Origin: Takakia lepidozioides
Taxonomy: Eukaryota; Streptophyta; Takakiopsida; Takakiales; Takakiaceae
NCBI GenBank assembly: GCA_030704615.1
Contig: CM060731.1
Location: 32,612,001 to 32,676,000 of the forward strand
Direction of reading: 5' to 3'
Length of the DNA: 64,000 bases
Part shown: piece after piece, positions 22,273 to 33,600 of the stretch
How positions within the stretch are numbered: position 1 is the first letter of the stretch
How the letters are laid out: each line of letters starts with the position of its first letter
Position numbers and translations under genes: made by a program
Notes under the pieces: model-generated
What the model saw: the letters and a program-made list of their open reading frames with translations, nothing else
What the model was told of the DNA's origin: nothing
Databases searched by the model: none

Positions 22273-23099
22273 TTTCGAGTATATATGTGCTGTAGGTGCA
22301 GGTACAGACACCCTCTTGCTGGTTCTCCGCAAAACCCTAGGCCGGGTTTTCCAGGCCTCCACGAAATCTCGTCTCCTTTTAAAAGACATGTTGTTGTTGT
22401 CGTTCAGAGGACGGAAAGCCTTCGCTGCCGCAGGGTGCAACATTCCAGTCGCACTTTTCGCCAGGATATCAACGAGTTGCCCTCTGCACATATGAAGAGC
22501 AGATCGGGCATGTGCCTCCAGGTATTTGTCATCACCTACAATGCGAAGTATGTCCGCGAATTCTTGTTCCATTGAGGCTGAGACCTCCAGAGGTGCCTCG
22601 TCGTAGAGGAAGTCATCCGGATGATGTCTTTCCATGAACTGATTGGATTCGTCGTTGCCACCGGAATCATTGCCCAAGAGCAAGTTAGGTAATCCTCCAT
22701 GAATGGTTCTCAGTGCCGTGCCACAAACGCGCACAAAGAGGCCATCCTGCAGGTCAGGGTGAAGCATCTTCAGGACACGGACCTGATGCTTGCATAAGTT
22801 TCCCTTCATTGCCCATGGGCACGTGCAACAACCCCAATCGCAATCAGGATTGTAAACAATGTATGTTGTGCCGGGGTGGTTGCTGCTGAGAACGTAGGCT
22901 GGTTCACCAGGACCCAAGGGAAGAGTAACACTCTCAGCAGGAATGTCTCGTGCCGCAAGTATAGAACTGGATATGTACTTTTCGTGTTTGTCATTTCTTA
23001 TGAACCCATGGGTCTTCAAATGGATTGCGTACCAGTAGTGTGTTAGCACACGGCCAGTGAGTTCCCATATAAGCCATAGAAGGCTTAAGAACAAAATAA

Positions 23100-23849
23100 G
23101 AGCATTTCTTTACATAAAAGAACATCACCAAAGCAGGGTTACGGACTGATATTTGGCAGCTTATACAAGAGGGTGTAATCGGCTGCCCTATTTTGCACAT
23201 CAAGTTACTTTATTGACACCATGTTTTTTGCCCCATGATCTGTTTTAGATCTGGGGCTGGTGTGTAACTTCAATGACAGGGTAGAGTAATATTCCCACCT
23301 CTCATTCCATGCCCCAAGACCAAGTTCTATGTCTGGGGTAGGGAAATCATTACCATAACAGGCTGTAATCAGATTTACATGCCATGCAATCATCCATAGG
23401 AAACACAAAGAATCTGAATTGCTCATCCCATCAGGCCTGCAGGTTACTTTGGTATTATTTATCCTAAAGCAACTCAAATACAATGCCTGAATCATTCTCT
23501 TCACATCTACCAATGTCTTGCCGTTTTGGAAAATAGGTAAACATTCAAGGGCATATAACCAAGGACCAGATTTGGCCACAAAAGATCCATCCATATCAGT
23601 TTGGCGTGGTATCAAGTGTCCTAAAGTAACCAGCTTCTAAAAGAGGCTAAGTTTCCAATGCTTGTACATTCAAGAGCACTGTCTGGTCATGAAAACAGGT
23701 CTGCCCTACATTGTAGCATGTTACCAGATCTCTTTAAAGCCATCAGCTTGTCATATCATTGCTCCATTGTCACATCGGTATGCCGTAGGGAACAAGAGAT
23801 AGTCGCCCTAATGATTGTCATAAAGTAACAATCAGGAAATCTTATATCA
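23100..23849 (-). other. Long intron or insertion within the transposase
   Basis: Interrupts the transposase between the GNLK exon and the WLIWELTG segment that normally follow closely. An open frame on the minus strand (23,615-23,205) has no domain I recognise. It could be a large intron or a foreign insert; I see no TIR or duplication at its ends. Confidence 0.45.
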
Positions 23850-24279
23850 GACTTTTAGTGTCTTGCTTTTCCCCATGGCAAGTCTTGCCTTCAGATTTCC
23901 ATGGTATGCCTCAATGCTTGCGTTTGTGTCTTGGCTCGCATGAGGGACATGGCGGGCTGCTGTACACCACATTGCTATTTTGGGCTTCCAGTACTGTTCG
24001 ATATAGTCAAGAAATTCATGTCCTTTCGGGTATTTTGACCTCATACGACGGATTCTCCTTGCCACCCACCGAATCGCTCTTTTCTCGTTGCGTGGTCCCC
24101 CTCTACAGTACATGAGGTCTCCCATATCCTTCAACAAATTTACAGCAGTCACCGGATCCTTCGTTTTCTTGCATGATTGCTTCACCCATGCCTTGCGGAC
24201 ATGCCAAAGGCAGAGGAAAATGAGTACTCCTTAAAAAACAATTCTGCACAACACACATGGTACACATTAGAATCTTAGG

Positions 24280-24781
24280 ATCGGACTGCAATGGTGGACT
24301 GCCGGAGTGGACTGTAACAGCGACCTGTATCAGCGGGCAGAGCCACTGGACTCGCCCAGTGGACAGTACAATGCCATAACGTTGATGTGCTGGAATAACC
24401 CCATTGGACTACACAGTGGACTTCCCCTAGCTAGGACTGGGGCAGCAGACTGCATCAGCGGACTGCCCCATTGGACTACCACAGCGGACTGCCGAGCGGA
24501 CTTGCCAGGGACTGCCAAGTGGACTTGGCAGCGGACGGCCGACCCCAGGGACTTCTGAGTGGACTTGGCAGCGGACTTGGCAGCGGACTGTCGAGCGGAC
24601 TTGCCGGGGACTGCCAGCGGACTTGCCAGGGGACTGATGAGCGGATTTGACAGCAGACTACCAGTGGATTTGCCCAGCGAACTGCCATCGGGTTTCGCCA
24701 CAGGAGTCTGCCAGTGGACTGTAGCAATGGACTGCTGCAGTGGACCTCGACAATGGACCGGTGCTGTGGACCAACAGACTT
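24280..24781 (+). repeat. Motif cluster GCGGACTTGCC / GTGGACT in a transposase intron
   Basis: More than twenty GGACT-centred motifs (GCGGACTTGCCAGG, CAGCGGACTGCC, AGTGGACTG). It fills the intron between the second and third catalytic exons. Orientation is opposite to the clusters on the left half, i.e. the same sense relative to its own TIR. Confidence 0.82.
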
Positions 24782-26468
24782 ACCGAATAGCGTTGATTTC
24801 TGCTTCGGCATCGTCCACAGTGAAGGCATTGGGTCGCCAACTTGGCAAATCTGCGAGGAGTGAATCGCGCAAGGCTCTCATCCACGGAACCAGGTCTCTT
24901 GTCCGATTCCTCGCGGATAGGATATAGGCAACTGGTATACCGTTCAACCACTCGTCGAAGACCATCAACGTGTACAATGGGAACTGTTGGAATGCACAAT
25001 GTAAGATGGTCAGAGCATGCAAATTCCGCTCAGTTCTGCACGAGAAGACTTCATAAGAGTGATGAGGTCTGCAACGGTTCACAATGGGTCTGCCCCTCGG
25101 TCTTCCGCAACGTACACATGAAAACATACAGAAAGGGTCAACACACCAAATTTTATGTGAATGTTGCATGGTACTATGCTATCATGCTCGTACAAGTCCA
25201 TGGAATCGTTCGAATAGTACCTTGTCATGATTTGTCCCAAAGGTTGCATCACATGCAACGATACGGTCATGTCCTAGTTCCAACATTCGTCGTTTTTGCC
25301 ATGGAGTCTGTATGCCAATAGTGAATGTCAAATCTCCATCAAAATGCTCGAATGTTGGCTCTAATTTCTCCTCTTGATAGAAAAAAACGGACACAGGATT
25401 CTGGTCTCTCCACATGCGCACACTCTTTGCATCATCGGCGTGTTTTTTGAAGGTTTGCCACGCACGTTTCTCGGCAAGGTTGCGAACATCTTGCTCCAAC
25501 AAGAAATCATCGCGGGTCCATACATCGCCCAAGCCGGTGTTGTTTATCACGTGCTCTTTATGCTCCATCATGATTTGGGCGACCGACAGGCCTCGGCACA
25601 AACACTCGACGACCCAGGCTTTCAATTCCTCGCTAATATGTGGTGCATAGGCGTGGTGGGTGTTCCTGAACTCTGCGGACTTCCCATGCGAGGGTTTCCC
25701 TTTGCGCATCTGTATGCTCCATGTTGTTGTAGTACGTGAGGACACAGATGTCAGGGGCGAGATAGCATTGCTGGACCTTGAAACAGCATTGGCAACCACG
25801 TTTGTAAGACTCTCCATACTCCGACTTCTTTCTCCTTGGGCCTTTATGAGGGCAAGATGTTCCAGCACCCACAAGAGGTCATCCACGCTTCTGTTTTGGA
25901 TCCTCCACTATTGCCTTGTTGGTGCGCTTGTCATCAGGACCGTAGCAGCATTGATACCTGGACAGAAAATTCTAAAATTGATATCCAACGACTTGAGGAA
26001 GCATAAAATCAGAGAACTCGTGAAACAAAAAATGGCTTTTCGCGAGCCGGGTTCCACTTTAGAATGGACATTCACCCAAAACTGAGTGGGGTAGTCCTCC
26101 AAACTCTCCTCTCCCAGGACGAAGTCACCAACTCTATCCCAAGGTATGCAGGCCTTTTCAACATTCGCTCGCACACCCATAAACCCATATTGCGTCTCAC
26201 TCTTCCAATGGAGATTCTTCTTGTTGAAGGGTCCTGGTTTTGCTGTTTGCAAACATTGTCGAAGAGGCCGTATAAGCGGGCTTTCCGTGATCAATATATC
26301 ATCGGGTTTTGCTTCCACGTCCATGCCCTATATAGTACAAAGGACACGCTTCTGAACATGCAAGAAACGCGCCGCATTACAGGACACGATCGACAACGTG
26401 CCATGAGAACAATGCGCACGTTCGCGGCTGCTGGCAAGTGGCAGGCGGCAGAGATGCAGGTTTGAATT

Positions 26469-26862
26469 GCAGCCCTAAAAATGGAGGGCTCGGATGGGTT
26501 ATGGGAATGGACGGTGGCGATCCTGCGCCGTCAGCAGACTGGATGGCAGGGGACTGGTCAGCGGACTCGCCGGCAGACTGACAGACTGCTGGGCACCGGA
26601 CTGGCGGACTGGCAGACTGCTGGGCAGCCGACTGGCCAGCAGCGGACTGGCAGACTGGAGGGCAGCGGACTCATGGGCGGGGACTGGCCGCGCGGCGGAC
26701 GGGGGCGCGGGCGCGGTTGCTGTAGCCGCGCCCGCGGCTGGGCGACCGCGCGCAGCGGCGGGCGGGGCGGGCGGGGTGCTGGGAGCCGGGCGTCCGTGCG
26801 CGGGGCCCACCGGCCACATCGCACGTGCCCATTGAAGACCCTATTATCTTAAAATGAGAGGC
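26469..26862 (-). repeat. MULE right terminal inverted repeat (about 394 bp)
   Basis: Inverse of the left TIR: GCAGCCCTAAAAATGG at the inner edge, CAGCAGACTG-type motifs, GC-rich core and outer end AAAATGAGAGGC. It is about ten bases shorter than the left TIR because of indels in the motif array. Confidence 0.95.
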
Positions 26863-26871
26863 TATATATAC

Positions 26872-28359
26872 ATCCATGTATAGTCAAAAGTGTAGGCAAT
26901 TTTGGAGATTGAATCTGCCCCAATTTGTAAATGTATTCCGAAATTGCATGGTAAAAAAGATTTGACCACAAACTCCAAGTATCAATTTGAATTTTCCAAG
27001 ACAAAGGCCCTCCATAATCTGATTATATGGCACCTAAATGACTGTATCCCAAAATCAGATCAAGCATAAGAATTACATTTGTGGTCACCACCATTGGACC
27101 AAGGGCTCCAACCACTCAATGACAGATTTATAAAACTCGTCTATTCTGTTTATTCATATGGACAATTCACAATCCTTTCATCCTCACTTCCATAAGCAAT
27201 CTCCTCTCTCCCTCAGATCATTTGGTCTTGGTATGATTCTCAGTCTCATCTCTCATGCCAACCGAGTAGCTCTCCCCCTTACCTCTGAGTCGCTCTACCA
27301 GGGCCTCTGGGTCCCCCCGGACATCGTGGAGGCAGGCTGAAGGGGTGACGACAAGGCAAAAGTACAAATGGAAACAAATGCAAATCTTTGCCTAAATATT
27401 TGTTAGAATTCTGAATTTCATTTTGGGGGTAGTAGTTCATCATTCAAGGAACACTTTCACTGCAACAATTGTGATTCCAAGGAAATTTCGGACCCCCCCT
27501 AAATTACATGTCATTTGAGCTTTACGGTGTGTTTTGACCCCCCCTGTTTTTCCATACAAAACAACCTTATCAAGATTTTGTTTGAAATTTTGGGGCAACA
27601 TGCTTTAGGTGCCACATAATTGGAATCTGGATGGGTCTTGTGAGGAAAAAATATATTGTCGATCTAATTTCCTGGTCAAACCATTTTTCCACTCTAAATT
27701 TGGAGTGTACCCCAAATTTTGGGCTTGCAAATTTCTTATAATCTTCCAAACGACACGGTGGAATGAGCTGAAATTTTCCCATAAGCTGGATGAAGTAGGT
27801 AGCCTCCCATTCATACGGTTCATCCCTGTGGATGTTAGTTTCCTGAGAGATATACGCTCCTCCATGAGGGTATGTCCTGTTTTGGAAGGGGCCCACCAAA
27901 ACTGCCTCGTCCATTAGGGGTTAATTGGAAACATAGGAAAAATAGAAACTTCAAAATTCAAGGGTCATCTGAATTTCAAACCCCTCATATCCAAACCTTA
28001 ACTTCTTATGATCTTCTTATTAGTCAGGTTTCATAGATGGTGGCATATCTGTCCTAGATTTATGTTCTGACTGTTCTTCGTAGCCTGGTTCGTAGCAGCT
28101 GGTTTCTTGCATCAGTTAACCTTGGCTAGTTCCTTTGCTTTCCGTTGTGTCGATCTGGGAGCTTCCCACTTAGGGTGTTAAACAAAGGCATGTTGGACTG
28201 GTATTGAATTTTTAACATACCAGCCGGGTCCGGGGCTTGATTTTTTTGAAATGTGAACACTCGTATGGCCCTAGGTATTGCAGAACAAGGATTTCTGAAA
28301 TACAATACTGGTATAAATATTGCTTTTTGCAAGAACCAGTATGTGGTATCAATAATAGG
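26872..28359. other. Unassigned DNA right of the MULE
   Basis: No gene recognised. An inverted relative of the 13.54-13.61 kb block is at 27,855-27,925. A short possible terminal sequence TGTTGGACTGGTAT is at 28,191 (partner at 29,589), too weak to call an element. Confidence 0.4.
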
Positions 28360-28367
28360 GTTCGGAC

Positions 28368-29094
28368 CAGTGTTGGGCGGTTCTTGCATTTGTGAAGGAA
28401 CCTTTGGTTCCGGTTCCACAATTATTTCAAGAGACGGTTCCGGATCCGGTTCCGGATCTGACTTTTAAACATGGGGGCGGTTCCGGTTACCGGTTAGTTG
28501 CTGATAAAAACCATCGGTTCCGGTTAGGTTCCGGTTCTATTTTAAAAACATATTTGTTTAATTTAATTAGATTTAAAATATTTTATCAGTCCGGTAGATT
28601 AAATAGCAGTGTATGAACTAAAATCCAACGATTTTGTTAGTTTTCACTAACAAAAAAAAAAAACAAAAATACTCTAAATAAACTGGTAGAAGAAAATGGG
28701 TAAAATTTTATGGGTTGAAAGTACTATTCAGCTACCTGGCAAGTATTGGCATCTTCAAACATTTTATTAATGAACTTAGCCAGGATATCATGGAGTTGGA
28801 GATTGAACCCAAGATCTCATGGCGCTGAAGCATTGAACATAGAATCTCGTGGCCTTCAAGCATTGAACCCAGGATATGTCAGGAGCTTGAGAGCATTAAA
28901 TAAGTTTTGCCCTGGCCCACCAGCCCCACCAAGGGGTCAAGAACCGGAACATGTTTTTATCCCCTCGCACCCAGGTTCTACTGTTCTCACACCCAGCAGG
29001 AACCACCGGTTCGATTCTGCGCCGATCCCATTGGCACGTTCCGGGTTCCGGTTAACCTGCACCTGAACCGGCGGCGGGTAACCGCCCAACACTG
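28368..29094. mobile_element. Non-autonomous hAT-type element (727 bp)
   Basis: Terminal inverted repeat CAGTGTTGGGCGGTT at 28368 and its inverse AACCGCCCAACACTG ending at 29094. Flanking 8-bp direct repeats GTTCGGAC (28360-28367) and GTTCAGAC (29095-29102) differ by one base. Subterminal regions are full of GGTTCCGG / AACCGGAAC motifs, as in hAT elements where such motifs bind transposase. No transposase is encoded. Confidence 0.82.
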
Positions 29095-29102
29095 GTTCAG
29101 AC

Positions 29103-30618
29103 TTGTGCAATACCATACAGATATCAACCCGGTATGAAGTTTATTCTTACGACAGCTGGGCTGAATTCCATGTGACATCAAGGGTTTCCAATACATACAT
29201 AGGCATACCCAGCCACGATTTGTCCATTGCCACCACCGTCATTGGTGTAATCACAGCTGCAATTACACAACCACCCCAAATCTGATAAATCTCTCACCCT
29301 AAGTGCAATCTGCCGCCCAAAGGTTCCCTCTGCACAGCCGTCACCCTTCCGTAGAATGCGTGTTAGTATATTGCAAGACCCTACCCAGGGCTCAAGAAGG
29401 AAATCGAGGTCTTTGAAACTGGTATCGCGCTTCGCATTCACGGGAGGTATCAATATGAGTATGGTTGGGTGGCAGCCCGAAATAGGGTAACACTGGTCTG
29501 TCCTAGGTATTGTGGCCGTCACCTACCCGCCTGGTAGGTTCTCTCATACCAGGTTGATACCCACTATTGATACCCGGGTTAACCCTATATACCAGTACAA
29601 CATCAACATCGGTGTGCTCCTCCCTAACTTACCTCTACAATTTATCTTTTCACTTCCATCCACTGACATCCATGAAAGCTGGATCATGGCCAAAAATTCT
29701 GATGCACCTGATTCGGTCGCGTCCTTTAGGTTTTAAAAAATAAAATAAAAAGTGATAGGAAAATTGTAGAAGGGTGGGGAAAGAAGGAAAAATAAACGAC
29801 AAAAGGCGGGCAGATACATGTGATAAGAGCTCGATGAGTGATAAGCAAGGCGGCGTATCATCCAGAGGGTGCAAACCCTAATAGACGTCCATCCATCGGT
29901 ACAGCCCAGCACATGCAGTCACGGAAGAAAGGTGACGAATGCCCCCAGCACACACTCTGCCTCACACACACCAGAGCCGAGGCCCTTCTTCCTCTCCGTC
30001 TGCCCTGCGCCGCCACGGCCGCCATCGCTGGCCTGATTTGAGAAATTCTTTTCGGTCACTGTGCTTCCATCTATCTCATGTTCCTCCTTTCTTGCAGATC
30101 CTCCTTCTCCGAGAAGTTTACAAATCGAAATTGTTGGGTTTCAACCCAGGTGTATCTCCTCTCTCCTAGCCTAGTGCCTCTCCAACTCGTCGTCCCTGAA
30201 TCGTAGCGATCTGTTCTGGTTTCGACGTGTCGCTCCTAGCTGCATTCCGGCTCTACTCGGAAGGCAAGAGCATGGCAGCTCTGCATTCCACTGAAGGTAG
30301 GCACAAAACTGTGAAAGCCTTTCAGATGGCTGGTGGGCTCCGACTTCCGTTACACGCTCCTTTGAAGAGCCTTTTCATGCCTCCGTTGCCGAGGGCGGAG
30401 CTACTGATTTGAGTTTTCCTGTTGCCCCTGTAGGCTCAGAGGACGATCTAGGTTGTGAGTCCAGTTTCAGGACATCACCCGAACATCCTTCCTCCCATAC
30501 TAATTGCGTCCGCATGTGTGGGCACGCGCGAGTGAAACAAGACTGCGTAATCCCAGACTGGGGAAGGAATCAGGCTGGCGGGTAGGTCGGTTCGAGTGTC
30601 GTTTAGGGTGGGAGTACG
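29103..30618 (+). promoter_or_regulatory. UTP4 upstream region with a telo-box
   Basis: AAACCCTA at 29,873-29,880 is a plant telo-box, here followed by A to give AAACCCTAA. Downstream lies a C/T-rich 5' UTR-like stretch (29,980-30,200), with possible non-coding exon borders at 30,097 and 30,296 (GAAG then GTAGGC). The exact transcription start and 5' UTR introns cannot be fixed by eye. Confidence 0.5.
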
Positions 30619-33600
30619 ATGCTGGAGGTGCACAGATGCCGGCAGATTGAGTGGGCACCGAGTGCGGTGGTGGCCCTAGCCACCAGTGTGAATGGTGCTG
30701 TGGTGGCAGCTGCACGTGAGAATGGAGCCATTGAGCTGTGGAGTGTTGCTGCGGGTTCCGTTGGTTGGCATTGTCAGCTGGTAGGCAATTTTGTCACACC
30801 TATCAACTGCTTTACGTTAGGTTTCTCGGCTATGAAAATGCTTGTGTGCACAAAGAACCGGCTTGTGAAGTATCTTTTAGTGATTGGGGTTTTGGGCTTT
30901 TCAGGGGTTTGGCAATGCCCTGGTACCCGGGGTTTTTCCAATGCACTGTGGTGTTCATGCTGTGCCAATCAGCAGTCTTAAATGGGATCTGATGCATTTC
31001 ACAAGAGCAAGTGAAGGGTCAGCGTAGGTCTGTCCCGTTTTCTTCGAGCCAGATGCAGGGTATCCTCAAATGGCGTGGTGGTTTGCCATAACTATAGGAT
31101 GGAGACTGTGCATCGATCCCTGTCGTGTATTGGCCTCCTCATATATCTTGCTGATGGACGGCTTGGTGTGATGGAAGGTAAAGGAATATTGTCAAGAGAA
31201 GGTTGTGATGCAAGGGGTCGTTTGCTGAAGGCAATAGCAGGGATTCTAGATAACACAGTTGGGGTTTCTTGTTGTACACTCCATGTTGAAGGGTTCTCTG
31301 ATGGATGGATGCAGAGGATTCCGGGCAGGCAAGATGCTGCCGTCTCGACTCTGGTATGGTGTGAAACTCAGGAGGAAGATGCACCATTAGGGCGCCTGTT
31401 TTCTGCTGGTCTGGATGGCTTCATTACTGAATGGGATCTTCATACACTTCAACCCAAGGTATTGTGGGTCTTGTAACTACTTCAACCCCATGATCTGCAA
31501 GGGTCTTCAGTGCAAAATTGGATTCTCTTAACCTGTCAGAATAGTATAGTTGGAGTACCTTGATAGAACATACTGTTAGTGGATCAGGCCTTCAATAGAG
31601 AAATCGGTTACAGTACTATTTAATTAAAGTAGACGGTCTATTGGGCTACAGGAAGTCGTGGAGTCAAATGGAGGATCTGTCTGGCAACTGGCTGCAGAGC
31701 CTATGGTGAGACCATCTAAGGAAGTCAGTGGCATGGTGCCAATTGAACTGCAAAGGGATGATACTGAGAGTGATGATGAGAGCTGTAGCAGTGAGAGTGA
31801 TGATGACGCTGAGGACCAGGAGCAGAGAGTTGCAGTTGCATGCGACGATGGCTGCGTACGCCTCTTTGCTGTTTCTGACTCCCAGCCTGGCATGGTGTAT
31901 CGCCGCTCCTGCCCTCGGGTCAAAGGTGAGTCCCTACCCTTCCTTTTGCTGCATTGCTGACTTTAGGTCTGTCAGTGGTCAAAATCACCCGCTTCTTTTT
32001 ACCAACTTTTTGTAGCACTAAATTTATGCCCAGATTGGAGGATGTCTTGTCTTTCTGATGCTTTGGCATGAAATCTGGGAGAGTTGCGGAATATGACAAG
32101 ATTTTTTTTGATTTAAGTACAAGGTGGTGCATTTTTTTTGCCAACCTGTTAGGTGAAGTGGAAACTTGATTATCGAGTGGGTTTATGAGCAGGCAGGATA
32201 TTGAGCGTGGCATGGAGCTTGGATGGCACACACGTGGTAGCGGGTGGGTCGGATGGGTAAGTGAGCAACTTCGCTGGCACATGGAAGGCTAAATAAGGGC
32301 TCTAGTATATTTGTTGTGTATGAGCATATATGAGGTAAAGTATGCTCAAAATCGCCAAGAAGTAGATTTTGGTGCGTGAAAAACCCTTGAACTGACATGG
32401 CTTTGCAATATCTAATCTGAATATTATATGAACAGCATATAACATTTCGAGATTGCTGTCCAATACTCACAATGTGAACTGTGCCTCTGGTATACCTTAC
32501 TAGGTCAAAGGTCATGTGGTAAATCAACAAAGTCATGGCTTCTACTGTCTGTCTAGGATGATGAGTATTTGAAATTGCAAATACTCGTGGGCTGGATACT
32601 GGCTTTTGTACATGGTGCCTCCGTTTTGTCTGAAGTCATCAAACGGGGTATTCAAAGTTGTTCTCTTAGAGGAAAGATTGTAACTTCAACTAGTTAGGGA
32701 CCAGTAGCTGCTTCAATGAGAAACAAAAGGTTTTTATACAGCCTCGGGTGCATATAGTGTGTGAATTTTAACTCTTACAGCTGTGTTATTACGAAAGCAG
32801 CTGCATACGGTGCTGGGATATTACCAGCATGCGGGAGCTCTACAGAATAACAGCCGGAATTGGAGGCAAGGGGAATTCTTCTGATTTGTGCATCTGGTCC
32901 TTGTTGGTTCTCAGGTGAGTCTTGTATCCTGAGTTCTGTGCTTTTGCACTAGATACACTGGCTGCTGTTGCTAGTGGTCGCTTGAGGCATGGGATGATAT
33001 CTCCATGCAAGGTAGGATGAAGGGGAAAGTGAAGGTCAGGGTTTCCCAAGTGTTGGCAATATATAGTGTGTACCAGAAAGGAAGGCACTCTTATCAAGAT
33101 TGGAAGATTCCGCTGGCTAATTGTGAAACTGTTGAGCTTCTGCTGCTGGAGTTTTCTGCTTCTTCTGTAAAAAATATCAATGCTTGGGATCGTAAATGAT
33201 TGACCTGAAAGAACCATTTGCTACCCTCGAAGGTGTGTTTGCCCAGAGTAACTGCAGTGGCTGAGTGCAATTTTGATGATGCAGAGATGGGAGCATTGTG
33301 AGTGGTGACAGCAGTGGAAGCACTCAATTTTGGGATGGTCAGCAAGGCACCCTATTGCAGGCACAGACTCGACATGGTGCTGATGTGCTTGCCTTGACTG
33401 CTTCGCCTTCTCATCACACTGTCTTTGCTGCTGGTGCTGATGGGCAGGTTGGCTCACTAACGCTAAAACCAATCTTTTTTTGAGTTGAATGCTGGACTTC
33501 TGCGCTCTTTGTGGGCTCACCTGTATATTGTGGACTATTTACCAAGTTCCCTGGGTTAGTCTATAATGTATATGTTTCTGTGGCTCACTTCGGGACTTGG

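Larger units (their letters stand above)
22225..26324 (-). pseudogene. Mutator-like (MULE) transposase, decayed
   Basis: N-terminal part at 26324-25908 (CIPWDRVGDFVLGEE) and 25872-25715 (CPHKGPRRKK..GCQCCFKVQQC, a Cys/His DNA-binding region). The DDE core is spread over 25,710-25,221 (VACDATFG, first Asp), 24,983-24,784 (FPLYTLMVFDEW and VDDAEAE, second Asp) and about 24,228-23,850 (CLWHVRKAW and ASIEAYHGN, Glu). The C-terminal part, 23,097-22,225, has a SWIM finger CTCPWAMKGNLCKH. The frame changes at about 25,710 in a CAAAGGG run, so one base appears inserted there. Introns at 25,220-24,984 and 24,783-24,229 have good GT-AG borders, though phase does not close perfectly across the second. 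The triad residues themselves are intact. Confidence 0.85.
13670..26862. mobile_element. Kaonashi-type Mutator-like element (KI-MULE), 13.2 kb
   Basis: Ends are GCCTCTCATTTTAAG and its inverse, flanked by a perfect 9-bp direct repeat TATATATAC at 13661-13669 and 26863-26871. A 9-bp duplication and long TIRs are the Mutator hallmark. The element carries two convergent genes: a MULE transposase (-, 26.3-22.2 kb) with DDE and SWIM motifs, and an Ulp1-like protease gene (+, 15.8-21.4 kb). That pair defines Kaonashi MULEs described in plants. Both genes contain inactivating changes, yet the two TIRs remain almost identical, so insertion may be fairly recent or the element was mobilised in trans. 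The AT-rich duplication could match by chance, but together with the TIR ends the borders are convincing. Confidence 0.92.

Noticed and set aside
22285-22706. Plus-strand open frames opposite the transposase C-terminus
   Set aside because: Antisense shadows; the minus strand has the SWIM finger and family similarity.
28191-29602. Possible larger element around the hAT insertion with ends TGTTGGACTGGTAT and ATACCAGTACAACA
   Set aside because: Only about 14 bp match, with no target duplication; too weak to call.
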